A DNA stretch of 64,000 bases from Chryseolinea sp. H1M3-3 (GTDB lineage: Bacteria; Bacteroidota; Bacteroidia; Cytophagales; Cyclobacteriaceae). The number at the start of each line of letters is the position of its first letter. Within the stretch, counting starts at the first letter, position 1. The stretch spans positions 186,001-250,000 of the forward strand of contig NZ_JARKMY010000014.1 in the NCBI RefSeq assembly GCF_029360725.1, written 5' to 3'. The notes below the pieces were generated by a model. It worked only from the letters and a program-made list of their open reading frames with translations. It had not been told where the DNA came from and searched no databases. Made by a program: the position numbers and the translations under genes. This document shows positions 16,568 through 26,192 of this stretch, piece by piece.

Positions 16568-17560
16568 TCATCTATCTCTGTCAATAACCAGATCCGCTAC
16601 TTCCCCCATACTCAAAGTTCTCATTCCGTATTTCTTTTCACAAATCAAGAAGTGATCCAGTAGCTTGTTCAATTCCGCCATACTCTCTTTTGGATAATGG
16701 CCGAAATTGTGGGGATGCCACCAAAGGTGATAGATTTCATTTTTCGTTGCAGCCCGGGTCATTTCTGACTTGATGCGTGCGATCTTTACGTCGTTTAAAA
16801 TAAATTCTTTTGGCCTATATGGGCGTAATAATCGGCTTGCGGGAATGGAGATTGGAAGACCCGACTGAAAATGAAGATTGCTTAACGCATAGGTATTTTC
16901 TTTGCCGATTGGAAAATATGCATCCATTCCTCTATTAAATCGCTTCCAAAGGGATTCTTTTTGTGTACTTCTAATATTCCAGAACCAATCCCGGGGATTA
17001 TCACGTACGGCAATAAAGCCTTCCTCATAACAAATTTTTAAATATTCTTCATTGAACTGATTTCGTGGAAACACCAGCGACTTAAGTTTCTTTTTGAACA
17101 TCCCTGCAGCGTGTTGGGCAGCTTTGAGATCTGCCCGAAATTGATCTAGTGTTTGTCCCGGTTCGTTGCAATAATAATGCGCAAATGTATGCGAGCTCAA
17201 TTCTTGGTAGGGTGTTTTAATGATTTGTTTCACCAGGGTTTGAGCAAAGTGAAATGGATCTTCTGTCTCGCTATCCCCTATTCCGACATTTTTAATATAA
17301 TGATATGCGGACAATTCTTTTGACCGATATGAAGGCGTCAGCAATGGAATATTTTGCAAAAGGGAACGTTTCGAGTCGTAAAAAAGCATCCCGACAGCCG
17401 CCCATGTAACGTGAATCCCGCGTTCACTGAATGCCTTAAGCAATTCAGGAATAATACATCTGGTATTCAGGAAATATTGTCTATAGTCTTGCAAAGGCCA
17501 CTTTTCAAAGCCGCCCCAGTGCAATTCAAAATCAAGGGAAATTATAAATATGGAACTCAT
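16568..17560 (-). CDS. NodB-like polysaccharide deacetylase
   Basis: This 330-aa protein shows the metal and catalytic motifs of carbohydrate esterase family 4: SLDFELHWG (8-16, Asp10 as catalytic base) and LSSHTFAHYYC with His124 and His128 as metal ligands. LVFPRNQFNEEYL carries the conserved Arg. No signal peptide is seen, so a cytoplasmic substrate such as lipid-linked or nucleotide sugar, or an unusual export, must be assumed. Its start overlaps the stop of the Wzy-like gene (ATGA). Context suggests N-deacetylation of a glycan intermediate; substrate unknown. Confidence 0.87.
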   Translation of the reverse strand: MSSIFIISLDFELHWGGFEKWPLQDYRQYFLNTRCIIPELLKAFSERGIHVTWAAVGMLFYDSKRSLLQNIPLLTPSYRSKELSAYHYIKNVGIGDSETEDPFHFAQTLVKQIIKTPYQELSSHTFAHYYCNEPGQTLDQFRADLKAAQHAAGMFKKKLKSLVFPRNQFNEEYLKICYEEGFIAVRDNPRDWFWNIRSTQKESLWKRFNRGMDAYFPIGKENTYALSNLHFQSGLPISIPASRLLRPYRPKEFILNDVKIARIKSEMTRAATKNEIYHLWWHPHNFGHYPKESMAELNKLLDHFLICEKKYGMRTLSMGEVADLVIDRDR

Positions 17561-18774
17561 GTCAATGCTTCTTTCTGTAACTCTAGTAAACGTGCTCGCC
17601 GAGCACGTTTTATTACCGAAGCTTGATACAACTTCATTTTTTCGGCGTCTAAAAAAGAAATAATTACAAACAGGAACAGTATCATTACTTGGCTTTTTTG
17701 CCGCATGGCTAAACCAAGATTGCCCGACACTTGGGCCAGCGCAATGCTAATTGTAATAAAACTTAAGAGGGCACTTTTTGACAAGAAATTTCCACCCCAA
17801 AGAAAACGGATCCCGCTTAGGCGGGTAAGCATTTTTAAAGTAAGGAATAAATAAAAAACATTTTCAAAAGAGACAATAAGCCCAAGCAAGCCGCCGGCAT
17901 CAATAAATAACGGTCTGTATATGAAAGTAAAAACTTGAAAGGGTAATGAATAGGAAGTAATATCGACTCCGGAACTGGCCTTTGTCAATTCGGTAGCGCG
18001 ATGGGTTAAATCCAGACCTTGCGTTATAAATTCATTTTCATCAATTCCCACAAGACTCAGTACGTCCTGATAAATAAAAAAGAAAGCTATCGAAGCACCT
18101 ACAACAAATAAAGAGCGCCAAGCCAGCGAAACGCCCTTTGTCGAGAAGACAAAAGCTATCATCGCGGATACCAATATGACCAACATAATGTGCGGACGCA
18201 CATAATAAATCAGGATACCACCCAGAATAACAGGAAGAACCCGACCTCGAAGATTGCTGATACCGTAAAAGAATAAACCAATACCAAAAAAAATAAGGGC
18301 GCCCTTTCCAAAAGAAGTAGACCAGAAATGAAGGTTTGGAAGCAAAAAAAATAATTTCAACAAATCAAATCCAAATAATTTGTGCTTGAATTTGATGTTT
18401 TCGCGAAAAAAAATGTAAAAATGTAAGAATCCGAGGAACCCAAAAAAAGAAAAGAGAGCCATGATGGCCTCGTATGAGAAACCAAAAAACTTTATAAATG
18501 GGTATCCAACAAATTCTATAAATATGGTGCTTGTTCCATAAAAATCTAACCATGTCGGACCACGAAAATTATATAAAACCTTTTGATAATAATACGATGA
18601 ATCGGAAGAGTTTAATAATGCATAACCATAATATGCGAATAACAACAGCGTGTGATAAAAAAATAAATTTCTTAGAAACACATGGTCAATGAAAGGATAA
18701 CGCCTTTTCATTCTACTGATGATTTCAAAAGAAATTAAGCCAGTAACTATTAAAACTATTAGCCCTCCAATCAT
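17557..18774 (-). CDS. Multipass membrane protein, Wzy/EpsG-like oligosaccharide polymerase
   Basis: This 405-aa protein has about 10-12 hydrophobic segments. It lacks clear motifs, but the long soluble-looking loop (about residues 235-285) between helices and RPHIMLVILVSAM are typical of Wzy-like polymerases. The C-terminus is basic (KRARRARLLELQ). It sits between a GNAT protein and the deacetylase with 1-bp spacing upstream and an ATGA overlap downstream. Family knowledge suggests periplasmic joining of repeat units. The assignment rests on topology and context, because such proteins share little sequence. Confidence 0.7.
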   Translation of the reverse strand: MIGGLIVLIVTGLISFEIISRMKRRYPFIDHVFLRNLFFYHTLLLFAYYGYALLNSSDSSYYYQKVLYNFRGPTWLDFYGTSTIFIEFVGYPFIKFFGFSYEAIMALFSFFGFLGFLHFYIFFRENIKFKHKLFGFDLLKLFFLLPNLHFWSTSFGKGALIFFGIGLFFYGISNLRGRVLPVILGGILIYYVRPHIMLVILVSAMIAFVFSTKGVSLAWRSLFVVGASIAFFFIYQDVLSLVGIDENEFITQGLDLTHRATELTKASSGVDITSYSLPFQVFTFIYRPLFIDAGGLLGLIVSFENVFYLFLTLKMLTRLSGIRFLWGGNFLSKSALLSFITISIALAQVSGNLGLAMRQKSQVMILFLFVIISFLDAEKMKLYQASVIKRARRARLLELQKEALT

Positions 18775-18775
18775 T

Positions 18776-19828
18776 TTAAAACAATTCTAGGTCACCGATA
18801 GAAGGCGACCACTCCTTAAAGTTTTGCAAGTTAGCCAATTCCGGTAGATTAACTGAGCGAATGGTTACGGTCGGTCCCATCGAGACCTTCAATCCGATGC
18901 CGATGATTTTCTGAATATTTTTTGGTACCGTGCCGGATATCGTGCAGTAATCGATGTCCAATGTCTTTTTGTAGTTTTCAAGCTGATGCATTAACCCAGA
19001 TTCAGATGCATTATCTTTTAGAAAACAATCGGTTATACGCAATTCCCTACCGAAACGGGTATGCTTTATTCGCCCGATAGCCAATCCGGTTAGCAGTGAT
19101 CCTTTTTCTTCACCTGCGACAATGTAACTCGCTACTGGCACTTTCAAATATCTCCATTTCAAATAAGAAGCAGAAACGTTTGTAACCATGTGCGGTGTAC
19201 GATTATCGCCGACCAGCGCTTGTAAAGTCGGGTGATTAAGGTAATAATTGATTTGATTAGCTTGAAGATCTACCTCATGAACTTGGTAATTACCAATTAC
19301 ATGGCGTAATAGATGAAAGGGCCGTTGAATACTGAATTTTATGGGAAGCCTACCAGCCTCTTGCCAGCCCATCTTAATATAGCCTGGTTTGCTTTTCGAA
19401 TTTGGTGTGTTAAATACAAAATCATCTCCCTTCGCCTTGCAATTGTCAATCAATGCAAGGGTGAGTTTTTTAAAAATTCCTTTACCTTGATGTGCAGGAT
19501 GGGTAGCAGTATCAACTGCCCTTACTGATTTAAATATTTTATCCAATTTACGCCACTCCCAGCGCATAAACGCCCTCACACCAATAAGATTACTCCCTTC
19601 ATAACAGACCAATACGGGTGATTGGCCAAAGGGATTGTCAAGGTGTTTCCAACGCCAATACCTTACCGATTTAGGCATTTGCGCCTCCCCCAAACTTATT
19701 TTCAATAAGTTAACGATCGAGGGAATATCGCTATCATTTGCCGAACGTATTTGCATCTGAACTGGTAAATATAATTCAGCAATTTTTTTCCTAAAAGGTT
19801 CTTGAGACCGTTGATGGAAAATATCCAT
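18776..19828 (-). CDS. GNAT-family N-acyltransferase
   Basis: The 350-aa protein has a GNAT acetyl-CoA-binding core: VRAVDTATHPAHQGKGIFKKL (quoted in part as HPAHQGKGIF, about 114-123), followed by VFNTPNSKSKPGYIKMGW. A second half of about 150 residues may be a degenerate GNAT repeat. The start is taken as ATG 19828; TTG 19831 precedes it directly, and ATG 19756 (MQIRSANDSD) is an alternative closer to the domain start. Similar proteins occur in polysaccharide loci and probably acylate an amino sugar or attach an aminoacyl group. Substrate unknown. Confidence 0.8.
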   Translation of the reverse strand: MDIFHQRSQEPFRKKIAELYLPVQMQIRSANDSDIPSIVNLLKISLGEAQMPKSVRYWRWKHLDNPFGQSPVLVCYEGSNLIGVRAFMRWEWRKLDKIFKSVRAVDTATHPAHQGKGIFKKLTLALIDNCKAKGDDFVFNTPNSKSKPGYIKMGWQEAGRLPIKFSIQRPFHLLRHVIGNYQVHEVDLQANQINYYLNHPTLQALVGDNRTPHMVTNVSASYLKWRYLKVPVASYIVAGEEKGSLLTGLAIGRIKHTRFGRELRITDCFLKDNASESGLMHQLENYKKTLDIDYCTISGTVPKNIQKIIGIGLKVSMGPTVTIRSVNLPELANLQNFKEWSPSIGDLELF

Positions 19829-19842
19829 CAATCAGCAAAAAG

Positions 19843-20991
19843 TCATTTAGAAATCTTTTTACTTGGCTCCGAAAGAGTTTTGGTGTAAAGATTCTCCAAT
19901 TCATTCACCATCTTTTCCATACTAAAGAATTCAACAACTCTTTTGCGGCTTTGGGACGCAAAATACGCTTTGCGATCTGCAGAACGAAGTAAAGAAATAG
20001 CCATCTGACTTAATTTTTGTGGTTCGTCTGTGCTGCATAGCAGACCGTCGATCTCATGCCTAATTACTTCCTTCACTCCACCTGCATCCGTACTAATTAC
20101 AGGGCATCCAGATGCCATTGCTTCCAATAAGGCAACGGGCAAGCCTTCAAAAATAGATGACATCATGTATAGGTCAAACGTTGCCAGGAAAGGTCTTACT
20201 TCCGTTTGAAGTCCAACAAAATGAACCTTCTTCTCGATACCTAACTGCTGTCGTTTTTCCATCAATATTGGTTTTAGAGGGCCGTCTCCAACAATAATAA
20301 AGTGTGCTTCCGGAATGGAGGCCAAAATCGTAGAGGCTATGTCCAGCCAAACATCCAACCGCTTTTGAAATCGGAAGACAGCAATGGTCCCGATTACCGG
20401 TGCGTCAACGGGAATCTGCAAAACATTTCGAATTTCATTTCGGTCTCCCGTTTGTGGCGTAAAACGGCGAGTATTGACGCCGTTAACAATAACTTGTATA
20501 GGACTTGTTAGATTTCGTTTATGCCGCACAATAGATTCAGCCACATCAGCCGATACAGCAATAATGCGGCTAAGCCAATTGAGGGTTGCTAAATTCGTAA
20601 TCCGGGTTAGAATGTGATACCTTTCCTGCTTATTATGTTCTGTATAGATAACAGGTACGTCCGTATATCTAGCCACCAATCTTGAAACAATGCCAGCCCA
20701 GGGAAGGTGAGCATGAATTATCTGAATCTTATGCTCCCGTACATACTTTAGCACTTTTCTTACTTTTAATATCAAGGAGATGTTGTTATTCGCGGCTATG
20801 CAAGTAACCCTCCCCCCTTGCGCGATTAAACTGTCCACCATCTGGTTCTTCCAAGGCAAAAAATAGACATAGTGAAACTCAAATTTATTTTTATCGTGTA
20901 ACCTTAAGGTTTCGGGTAATAACATTTCCGCCCCGCCCCTGCCCAACGATTTTATAATGTGTAAAACTTTATAGGGCGCCGCGCTATCCAT
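19843..20991 (-). CDS. Glycosyltransferase family 4
   Basis: The 382-aa GT-B enzyme has KSLGRGGAEMLLPETL near the N-terminus (GGAE loop), IHAHLPWAGIVSRL, and the C-terminal nucleotide-sugar site FEGLPVALLEAMASG with its E-x7-E. It is a retaining transferase extending the lipid-linked glycan on the cytoplasmic side. The start overlaps the stop of the next upstream gene by 8 bases, and 14 bases separate it from the GNAT gene. Donor and linkage cannot be told. Confidence 0.9.
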   Translation of the reverse strand: MDSAAPYKVLHIIKSLGRGGAEMLLPETLRLHDKNKFEFHYVYFLPWKNQMVDSLIAQGGRVTCIAANNNISLILKVRKVLKYVREHKIQIIHAHLPWAGIVSRLVARYTDVPVIYTEHNKQERYHILTRITNLATLNWLSRIIAVSADVAESIVRHKRNLTSPIQVIVNGVNTRRFTPQTGDRNEIRNVLQIPVDAPVIGTIAVFRFQKRLDVWLDIASTILASIPEAHFIIVGDGPLKPILMEKRQQLGIEKKVHFVGLQTEVRPFLATFDLYMMSSIFEGLPVALLEAMASGCPVISTDAGGVKEVIRHEIDGLLCSTDEPQKLSQMAISLLRSADRKAYFASQSRKRVVEFFSMEKMVNELENLYTKTLSEPSKKISK

Positions 20992-22099
20992 GTTTGTGTT
21001 TACGGTTTAAAACATTTTGGTATTCCTTTAGGAAACTTGAAGCTATTTCACTGATGCTGAACCTTTCAGTGACAAAATTAAAAGCATTTTTTATTTGCAA
21101 TTTCACAGCATCGCTTTGAGAAATAACATCAGCCATCGAAGACACAAAATCATCTTCATTACCTTTGGATACTAACCATCCGGTCTCACCCTTTTTGATG
21201 ACTTCGTGAATACCTCCAACATCATATGCAACAACACCAACGTTTACGCTACAGGCTTCTAAGATAACCGCTGGAAGCCCCTCAATATTGCTCGGCAAAA
21301 GCAGTGCATCTGCCTTAGAAATAAGTGATAACACATCCTTTCGGCTTCCCAAAAATATCACTTTATCCTTAAGGTTTTTCTCAACGACTAATTTCTCTAT
21401 TTCAGGCTTTAGAGGTCCGTCTCCCAGGAGTAATAGGGTACCGACGGAAGAATGCATATGCGAGTACTTTTGAAAAATCGAAATAAGCCCGTGATGATTT
21501 TTTTCAAAACTGAAACCACCAACATGAATGAACACTGGTTTTCTTCCATACGCATAAGATAATTCCTCCGGAAAAATATTTTTAATTTTTAAATCGATTC
21601 CAATTGGAACAACGACCGTTTTATCCTCGAGGAAAGGGTAAACGGTGATAATGTCTTTTTTACTTAACTCGGAAACCGAAATGATTTTTTCAATTTTTCT
21701 CAGTAACAAGCCTTGGAAAAACCTCTTCACTGGATTCCTCAGGTACGCACTGATCGTACTGGCGTTTCTGAAAACGATTTTGTACTGAAGCCGAAATACC
21801 ATTTTAACCAACACAGCGTACTTTAGTGTATCGCCAGCGTTGGCTTGCACGATGTCTGGCTTAAATGACTCCAAAGATTTGAACAAAGTGTTTAACAACG
21901 AAATACTAATCGATGCGGATTTTTCAGCATTTAGATCAATCCATCTCACACCAAGGGGCTTAAAGTCATCGACGGGAGCGCTATAAAGCGATATATATAA
22001 CACGTTCACGCCATTGCTTGCTAATTCCTTCGAAAGCTGTGCTGCAAAGATCTCTGCACCCCTATACTGGCGTCGCATTACAAGTTGAACAACCTTCAT
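20984..22099 (-). CDS. Glycosyltransferase family 4
   Basis: The 371-aa GT-B enzyme starts MKVVQLVMRRQYRGAEIFA, a common N-terminus of surface-glycan GT4 enzymes. It has VGGFSFEKNHHGLI at the start of the second fold and IEGLPAVILEACSV with the catalytic E-x7-E. ATGA overlap with 22096-23235 and an 8-base overlap with the following gene place it in a run of four co-translated transferases. Specificity unknown. Confidence 0.9.
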   Translation of the reverse strand: MKVVQLVMRRQYRGAEIFAAQLSKELASNGVNVLYISLYSAPVDDFKPLGVRWIDLNAEKSASISISLLNTLFKSLESFKPDIVQANAGDTLKYAVLVKMVFRLQYKIVFRNASTISAYLRNPVKRFFQGLLLRKIEKIISVSELSKKDIITVYPFLEDKTVVVPIGIDLKIKNIFPEELSYAYGRKPVFIHVGGFSFEKNHHGLISIFQKYSHMHSSVGTLLLLGDGPLKPEIEKLVVEKNLKDKVIFLGSRKDVLSLISKADALLLPSNIEGLPAVILEACSVNVGVVAYDVGGIHEVIKKGETGWLVSKGNEDDFVSSMADVISQSDAVKLQIKNAFNFVTERFSISEIASSFLKEYQNVLNRKHKHG

Positions 22100-23235
22100 T
22101 CCCTTTTGCTCAAACGCTTTAATAGGCCAAGCATCCGTTCATGAACAGCTTCCAAGCGAAAGCATGTCATAAATATTTTTGTGCTATTCTTTCCAAATCG
22201 CTCTCGCATCTCCTGATCACTGATCATTTCTTTCATACTGTCAGCGAGACTAGTGGGGTTACCCGATGAAAAAAGGAGGGCATTTTTGTTTTCTTCTACT
22301 ACCTCTTTATTGTTTTGAATATCGGAGCAAACGATCGGAAGACCAGCAGCCTCAGCTTCAATTAATGCTCCGGGCAGCCCTTCCAACCGAGATGGAAAAA
22401 CAAAGATATCTGCCGCAATCAAGAGTGATGAGATATCGTTTCGATGGCCTAAAATAGCGACTACTTTTTCAAGTTTAAAAATCTTAATCGATTTAAGAAT
22501 TGCCTCGGTTTGCGTCCCCTCTCGTCCTACAAGCACCACTTGAATATTTTCCTTGAGATGTCCTAGTTGATTTAATGCATCAAGCAAAACGTCATGCCCC
22601 TTTGGATAGCCATGACTTGCAACTTGGATCGCCATTAGTCTATTTCCCGTTTTCAGTTCATTACGGAGTTTTGCTCTGACTTCGGTATTTCCCACAAAGG
22701 GATTTATGGTTCGACCACGAGGGATAACGGTTATTCTTGTCGCATTTATTTTTAATTTGTTTCGATAATGAACGGCAACAGACTCTCCATTAGAATGAAA
22801 ATGATCAACTCCCCAGAACTGGGTGATTAAATCGAAAACACGATATGCTTCCAACTTCATGCGAGAGATATTAGGGTCAGCCAAACGTTGAAGAGAGTAC
22901 ATTTCCGTAACAAGGCTTTCAAGATGTATAAATGAATTTGAAAACCGACTAAACCGGGCTAGAATATTGGCTTGAAATAAAACCGAATGGACGACATCAG
23001 GATTAAATTCTTTTACTAATTTATTGAAAGCTTTTAACTTCTTAAAAAACGAATTGCCCTCCAATATGACTATCTCGCTAAATCCAAACTCCCGCCAGGA
23101 ATAGCTAGGACTTGCAATTTTATAACAAACCAATTTAACGACATATCCTTTCCGTAAAAGCCAGCTGTAAAACGCTAGTGTTGAGTATTCAGCGCCACCA
23201 GTATACATGGAATTAAGAAAAACAATCACCTTCAT
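22096..23235 (-). CDS. Glycosyltransferase family 4
   Basis: The 379-aa GT-B enzyme begins MKVIVFLNSMYTGGAEYSTL with the GGAE loop. ASHGYPKGHDVLLDAL opens the C-terminal fold and LEGLPGALIEAEAAG carries the E-x7-E. I place the start at ATG 23235 because it forms an ATGA overlap with the upstream stop; an in-frame ATG at 23250 would add five residues. It works with neighbouring GT4 enzymes in glycan extension; sugar donor unknown. Confidence 0.9.
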   Translation of the reverse strand: MKVIVFLNSMYTGGAEYSTLAFYSWLLRKGYVVKLVCYKIASPSYSWREFGFSEIVILEGNSFFKKLKAFNKLVKEFNPDVVHSVLFQANILARFSRFSNSFIHLESLVTEMYSLQRLADPNISRMKLEAYRVFDLITQFWGVDHFHSNGESVAVHYRNKLKINATRITVIPRGRTINPFVGNTEVRAKLRNELKTGNRLMAIQVASHGYPKGHDVLLDALNQLGHLKENIQVVLVGREGTQTEAILKSIKIFKLEKVVAILGHRNDISSLLIAADIFVFPSRLEGLPGALIEAEAAGLPIVCSDIQNNKEVVEENKNALLFSSGNPTSLADSMKEMISDQEMRERFGKNSTKIFMTCFRLEAVHERMLGLLKRLSKRE

Positions 23236-24869
23236 ATTTTTGATCTCCATTTTTGGACGTCTACAACCGAAAATTCATTCGCGGAATTAAATGTATGCGT
23301 GGCTAATAAATCGGGCTCCCACAAAGGTTGTACATCATCAATAACAACCTCTGCAAATTCAGTTGTTGAAAGTTTAATGATTTGGTAAAAACGTATTGCA
23401 GACCCATACTTAGGAGCTCCCACTTGAGAGGGTCGTATTATTTTTTCTTTATGAACAAATATTTTTCCAGCTGGTCTGGAACCTCTTACATCTCGAGACA
23501 ACGGATTCATTGGATGCGGTTGCCAAATGCCATTCATTAAGTCCTCGGAATAATAAATAGCCAGGTATTGATCCGGTGAATTTCCTTCCCAAGGCTTTAT
23601 CGTTCCAAATAAATACCATATACCCTCATGGAAATGCAACGTGGGGTCAAAGAATTCAACGTCAGTCAAAATATCTCTTTTCTTCACCCAAATTGATGGG
23701 TGTTTAACACATGCATATAAGCTAACTTTTTTTACTGAAGCAGATTCAGGGATCATATACAACGTACCCTCTACCTCTGTAATAAATGGATATGAAAGAT
23801 GATATTTCTCGCTCAACACCCTCATTGGCTCTTGTGATTCAAGCTTACCATCTTTACTAAATTGTAGTACGCTTATATGAGCTTTTTTTTCCCTGTGAAC
23901 AAATTCTTCAAAAAAAATAAATACAGCATCGCTGTATTCGACTACAAATGGATCAGCCCAGTCAATTCCTGGAGGTGGCAGCAATTTCGTATAACGAAAT
24001 AACGACGTTTCTAATTGCCGACTGCCGGCATAGTAATATATACTCCACTGCTGCTGTAAGAATACATCTTTTAATAATTCATTGATTCGTCTCAGCCAAA
24101 AGCTGATAAAAATTCTGACTGCCTTACCGTTGGTCGGATTACGAAATAAAGGTTGAGAATAGAATCCCAACACGTAATTATTCTTTGTTTCAGCGAAGAA
24201 TTTTTCAGGACCATCTTTCACAAAAGAATTTAGGGAAGCACAAAATAATTCTATGCCAGCCCAAAAAGCGGAGATTTGGTTACGGTGGAAGGAAGTCTTA
24301 TCTGTTTTTGCATACGATTTTCCTAATACCGATCCACCGTCAAGATTACTAGACAATTTTAATAAGGTTACCCCGGTTACAATTTCATTGTTTACAACTT
24401 CCCAGAAAGCCGGTGGCCCTCCTCTATTTACCCTATTATCCCCATGGTGTAAAGACCATACCCCATAACGTGCCGATGAAAGAATATCTCCTTTTAAAAT
24501 TTTAAAGCCAAATCGAATGAGAATATCTAGACGACATTCACGAATTGTCGATAGATCAGAACCAATTATTTCATCAGTAATCTTTGTTTGCTTCGGTTTA
24601 ACACGAAGTATCTTGTTATTTTTAAGTAGGTCTGAACAATCACGTGTCGAAAACAGATTCGTTTTTGTCTTGAAAATCTTTCTATCAAGCCAAATAAACA
24701 ATTTATATACCGCGTACTTTGTATTTTTCTGGCTCGCTCTTTTGCCATCGTTTATAACGATTAACCCGATTTCAAATGTCGGATGATTAACTAAATAGTC
24801 CAGTATATGGTATTGCCACGCCCGTATCAAGAACGAATCCAATAATAAACCTATCTTATATTTCTTCAT
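23232..24869 (-). CDS. Two-domain protein: formyltransferase-like plus GIPC-transferase-like beta-propeller
   Basis: Residues 1-230 resemble the formyl-transferase fold. WSLHHGDNRVNRGGPPAFWE (about 139-157) is the His-containing substrate loop, and VTGVTLLKLSSNLDGGSVLG supplies the conserved Asp (D177). Residues 290-545 look like the five-bladed propeller domain of glucosamine inositolphosphorylceramide transferase-like and GH43/32-like proteins (GIDWADPFVVEY, FIFFEEF, YPFITEVEGTLYMIPES, FFDPTLHFHEG). Similar fusions occur in bacterial polysaccharide loci; activity is unproven. It may formylate an amino sugar or act as a glycosyltransferase. The start is ATG 24869; a TTG directly precedes it. 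Confidence 0.78.
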   Translation of the reverse strand: MKKYKIGLLLDSFLIRAWQYHILDYLVNHPTFEIGLIVINDGKRASQKNTKYAVYKLFIWLDRKIFKTKTNLFSTRDCSDLLKNNKILRVKPKQTKITDEIIGSDLSTIRECRLDILIRFGFKILKGDILSSARYGVWSLHHGDNRVNRGGPPAFWEVVNNEIVTGVTLLKLSSNLDGGSVLGKSYAKTDKTSFHRNQISAFWAGIELFCASLNSFVKDGPEKFFAETKNNYVLGFYSQPLFRNPTNGKAVRIFISFWLRRINELLKDVFLQQQWSIYYYAGSRQLETSLFRYTKLLPPPGIDWADPFVVEYSDAVFIFFEEFVHREKKAHISVLQFSKDGKLESQEPMRVLSEKYHLSYPFITEVEGTLYMIPESASVKKVSLYACVKHPSIWVKKRDILTDVEFFDPTLHFHEGIWYLFGTIKPWEGNSPDQYLAIYYSEDLMNGIWQPHPMNPLSRDVRGSRPAGKIFVHKEKIIRPSQVGAPKYGSAIRFYQIIKLSTTEFAEVVIDDVQPLWEPDLLATHTFNSANEFSVVDVQKWRSKI

Positions 24870-24917
24870 CAACTAAGGACTTTGAAGAGTAATTCAGAAC
24901 CGGGCAAACACTGACTC

Positions 24918-26162
24918 TCATGAATCAAAGCAGTTTTCCAGACTTAATTTTCGAATGCTATCAAGGTCTTGGATAAAATGATTCACATCATTATTTTTAG
25001 AATGCAACGTTTCAATTTGTTGTTTAATTTCATCCGGCCAGTTAGAAGAACCAGTATTTGTGACCGGAATTGGGTAGTTAACCAAATTAAAAACTTCTTT
25101 TGTTTTGAAGTGTCTGCCTTCAATCGGAATAACTGGTGTACTGCCTGTTAAAGCCAGTTCGTTGGTGTGCAATCTACAGCTAATTACGAATGAAAAATTT
25201 GATAAAAGTGCGCTATATTCTGGATAATTAATAAACTCAAGGATTGGGATCAGGCCATGACGAGCTGCAAAGTGCTCTCCAAGCACCTTGTCACTCACTG
25301 GATCATTGGAAATAAAGTACAAGTTATACCCTAATTTTTTGAGTAATTTTATAATTTCTTCCCATGCGTTTATATCATCAGCAACCTTCGTAGCATTGAT
25401 GCCCACCGCTGGTTTGAGAATATTGTACCTGTTCCTTAACGCTTCTCTCGCCTCTAAGGAGGGGGTTTGATTTAGAAACGCGGAATCAGGAAAGCACTTA
25501 ATTCTCGCAAGGGGTACCCCAAGGGAAACAAGATTATCGCGAGACATATGACCACGAACAATGATCTCATCCAATTGCTTATACACAAAGCCGCATATTT
25601 GCCGCATCGGGCTTTCAACCACTTCGACAGATTGGTTTATCGCGTATGTTTTTTTTCCGATCTTCTGGGCTATACGCAGTTCAAGCAACTGTCGTAGAAA
25701 AATGTTGTTATCCCCTACTTCTCCGGCGCCGGAATAAACAATAGAATCAGCAGCGGCTACTGTTAAAAACCTTTTCTTATATGCTTTGGCAAATAAAGCG
25801 TCACTATGCACATATTTGCGGAACACGTCCTTTATTCGTTGGTACCATTTATCATTACGAACCTTAAAATCATTAAAGGACAGCAGTTCAACTTTTCTGG
25901 TAACAGGAACGAATACAACCGTATGCATAGACGGTTTCAGGATATCAACGATAGATGTCGCCCAAGCTTCAAAAGTCCTTAGCGCGTCTTCCGATTTTTT
26001 AAGCTTTTCAATTGAAAAGCCAAAAAGCCCTTCAGGACGACCAGCGACATGTAAATTTTCGGGTGTGCGTTCGTAAAGCTTGATAACCTCATCCGATAAT
26101 GCCTGATTACCAATGTTTGTAGTCTTTAATTTGGTTATTAGTAAAATTTTTGAAAGGCTCAT
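24918..26162 (-). CDS. Polysaccharide pyruvyl transferase family protein
   Basis: The 414-aa protein has the family pattern: KLKTTNIGNQALSDEVIKL at the N-terminus, IVYSGAGEVGDNNIFLRQLL, YAINQSVEVVE, and the C-terminal SFVISCRLHTNELALTGSTP and IEGRHFKTKEVF. Members (CsaB, WcaK types) transfer pyruvate from PEP as a ketal on a sugar, giving a negative charge. The start is placed at ATG 26162 (MSLSKILLITK); a TTG nine bases upstream is less likely. It lies in the glycosyltransferase run with 48 bp to the following gene. Confidence 0.88.
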   Translation of the reverse strand: MSLSKILLITKLKTTNIGNQALSDEVIKLYERTPENLHVAGRPEGLFGFSIEKLKKSEDALRTFEAWATSIVDILKPSMHTVVFVPVTRKVELLSFNDFKVRNDKWYQRIKDVFRKYVHSDALFAKAYKKRFLTVAAADSIVYSGAGEVGDNNIFLRQLLELRIAQKIGKKTYAINQSVEVVESPMRQICGFVYKQLDEIIVRGHMSRDNLVSLGVPLARIKCFPDSAFLNQTPSLEAREALRNRYNILKPAVGINATKVADDINAWEEIIKLLKKLGYNLYFISNDPVSDKVLGEHFAARHGLIPILEFINYPEYSALLSNFSFVISCRLHTNELALTGSTPVIPIEGRHFKTKEVFNLVNYPIPVTNTGSSNWPDEIKQQIETLHSKNNDVNHFIQDLDSIRKLSLENCFDS

Positions 26163-26192
26163 AATATACAATTGACATTCAACAAACGAAGG

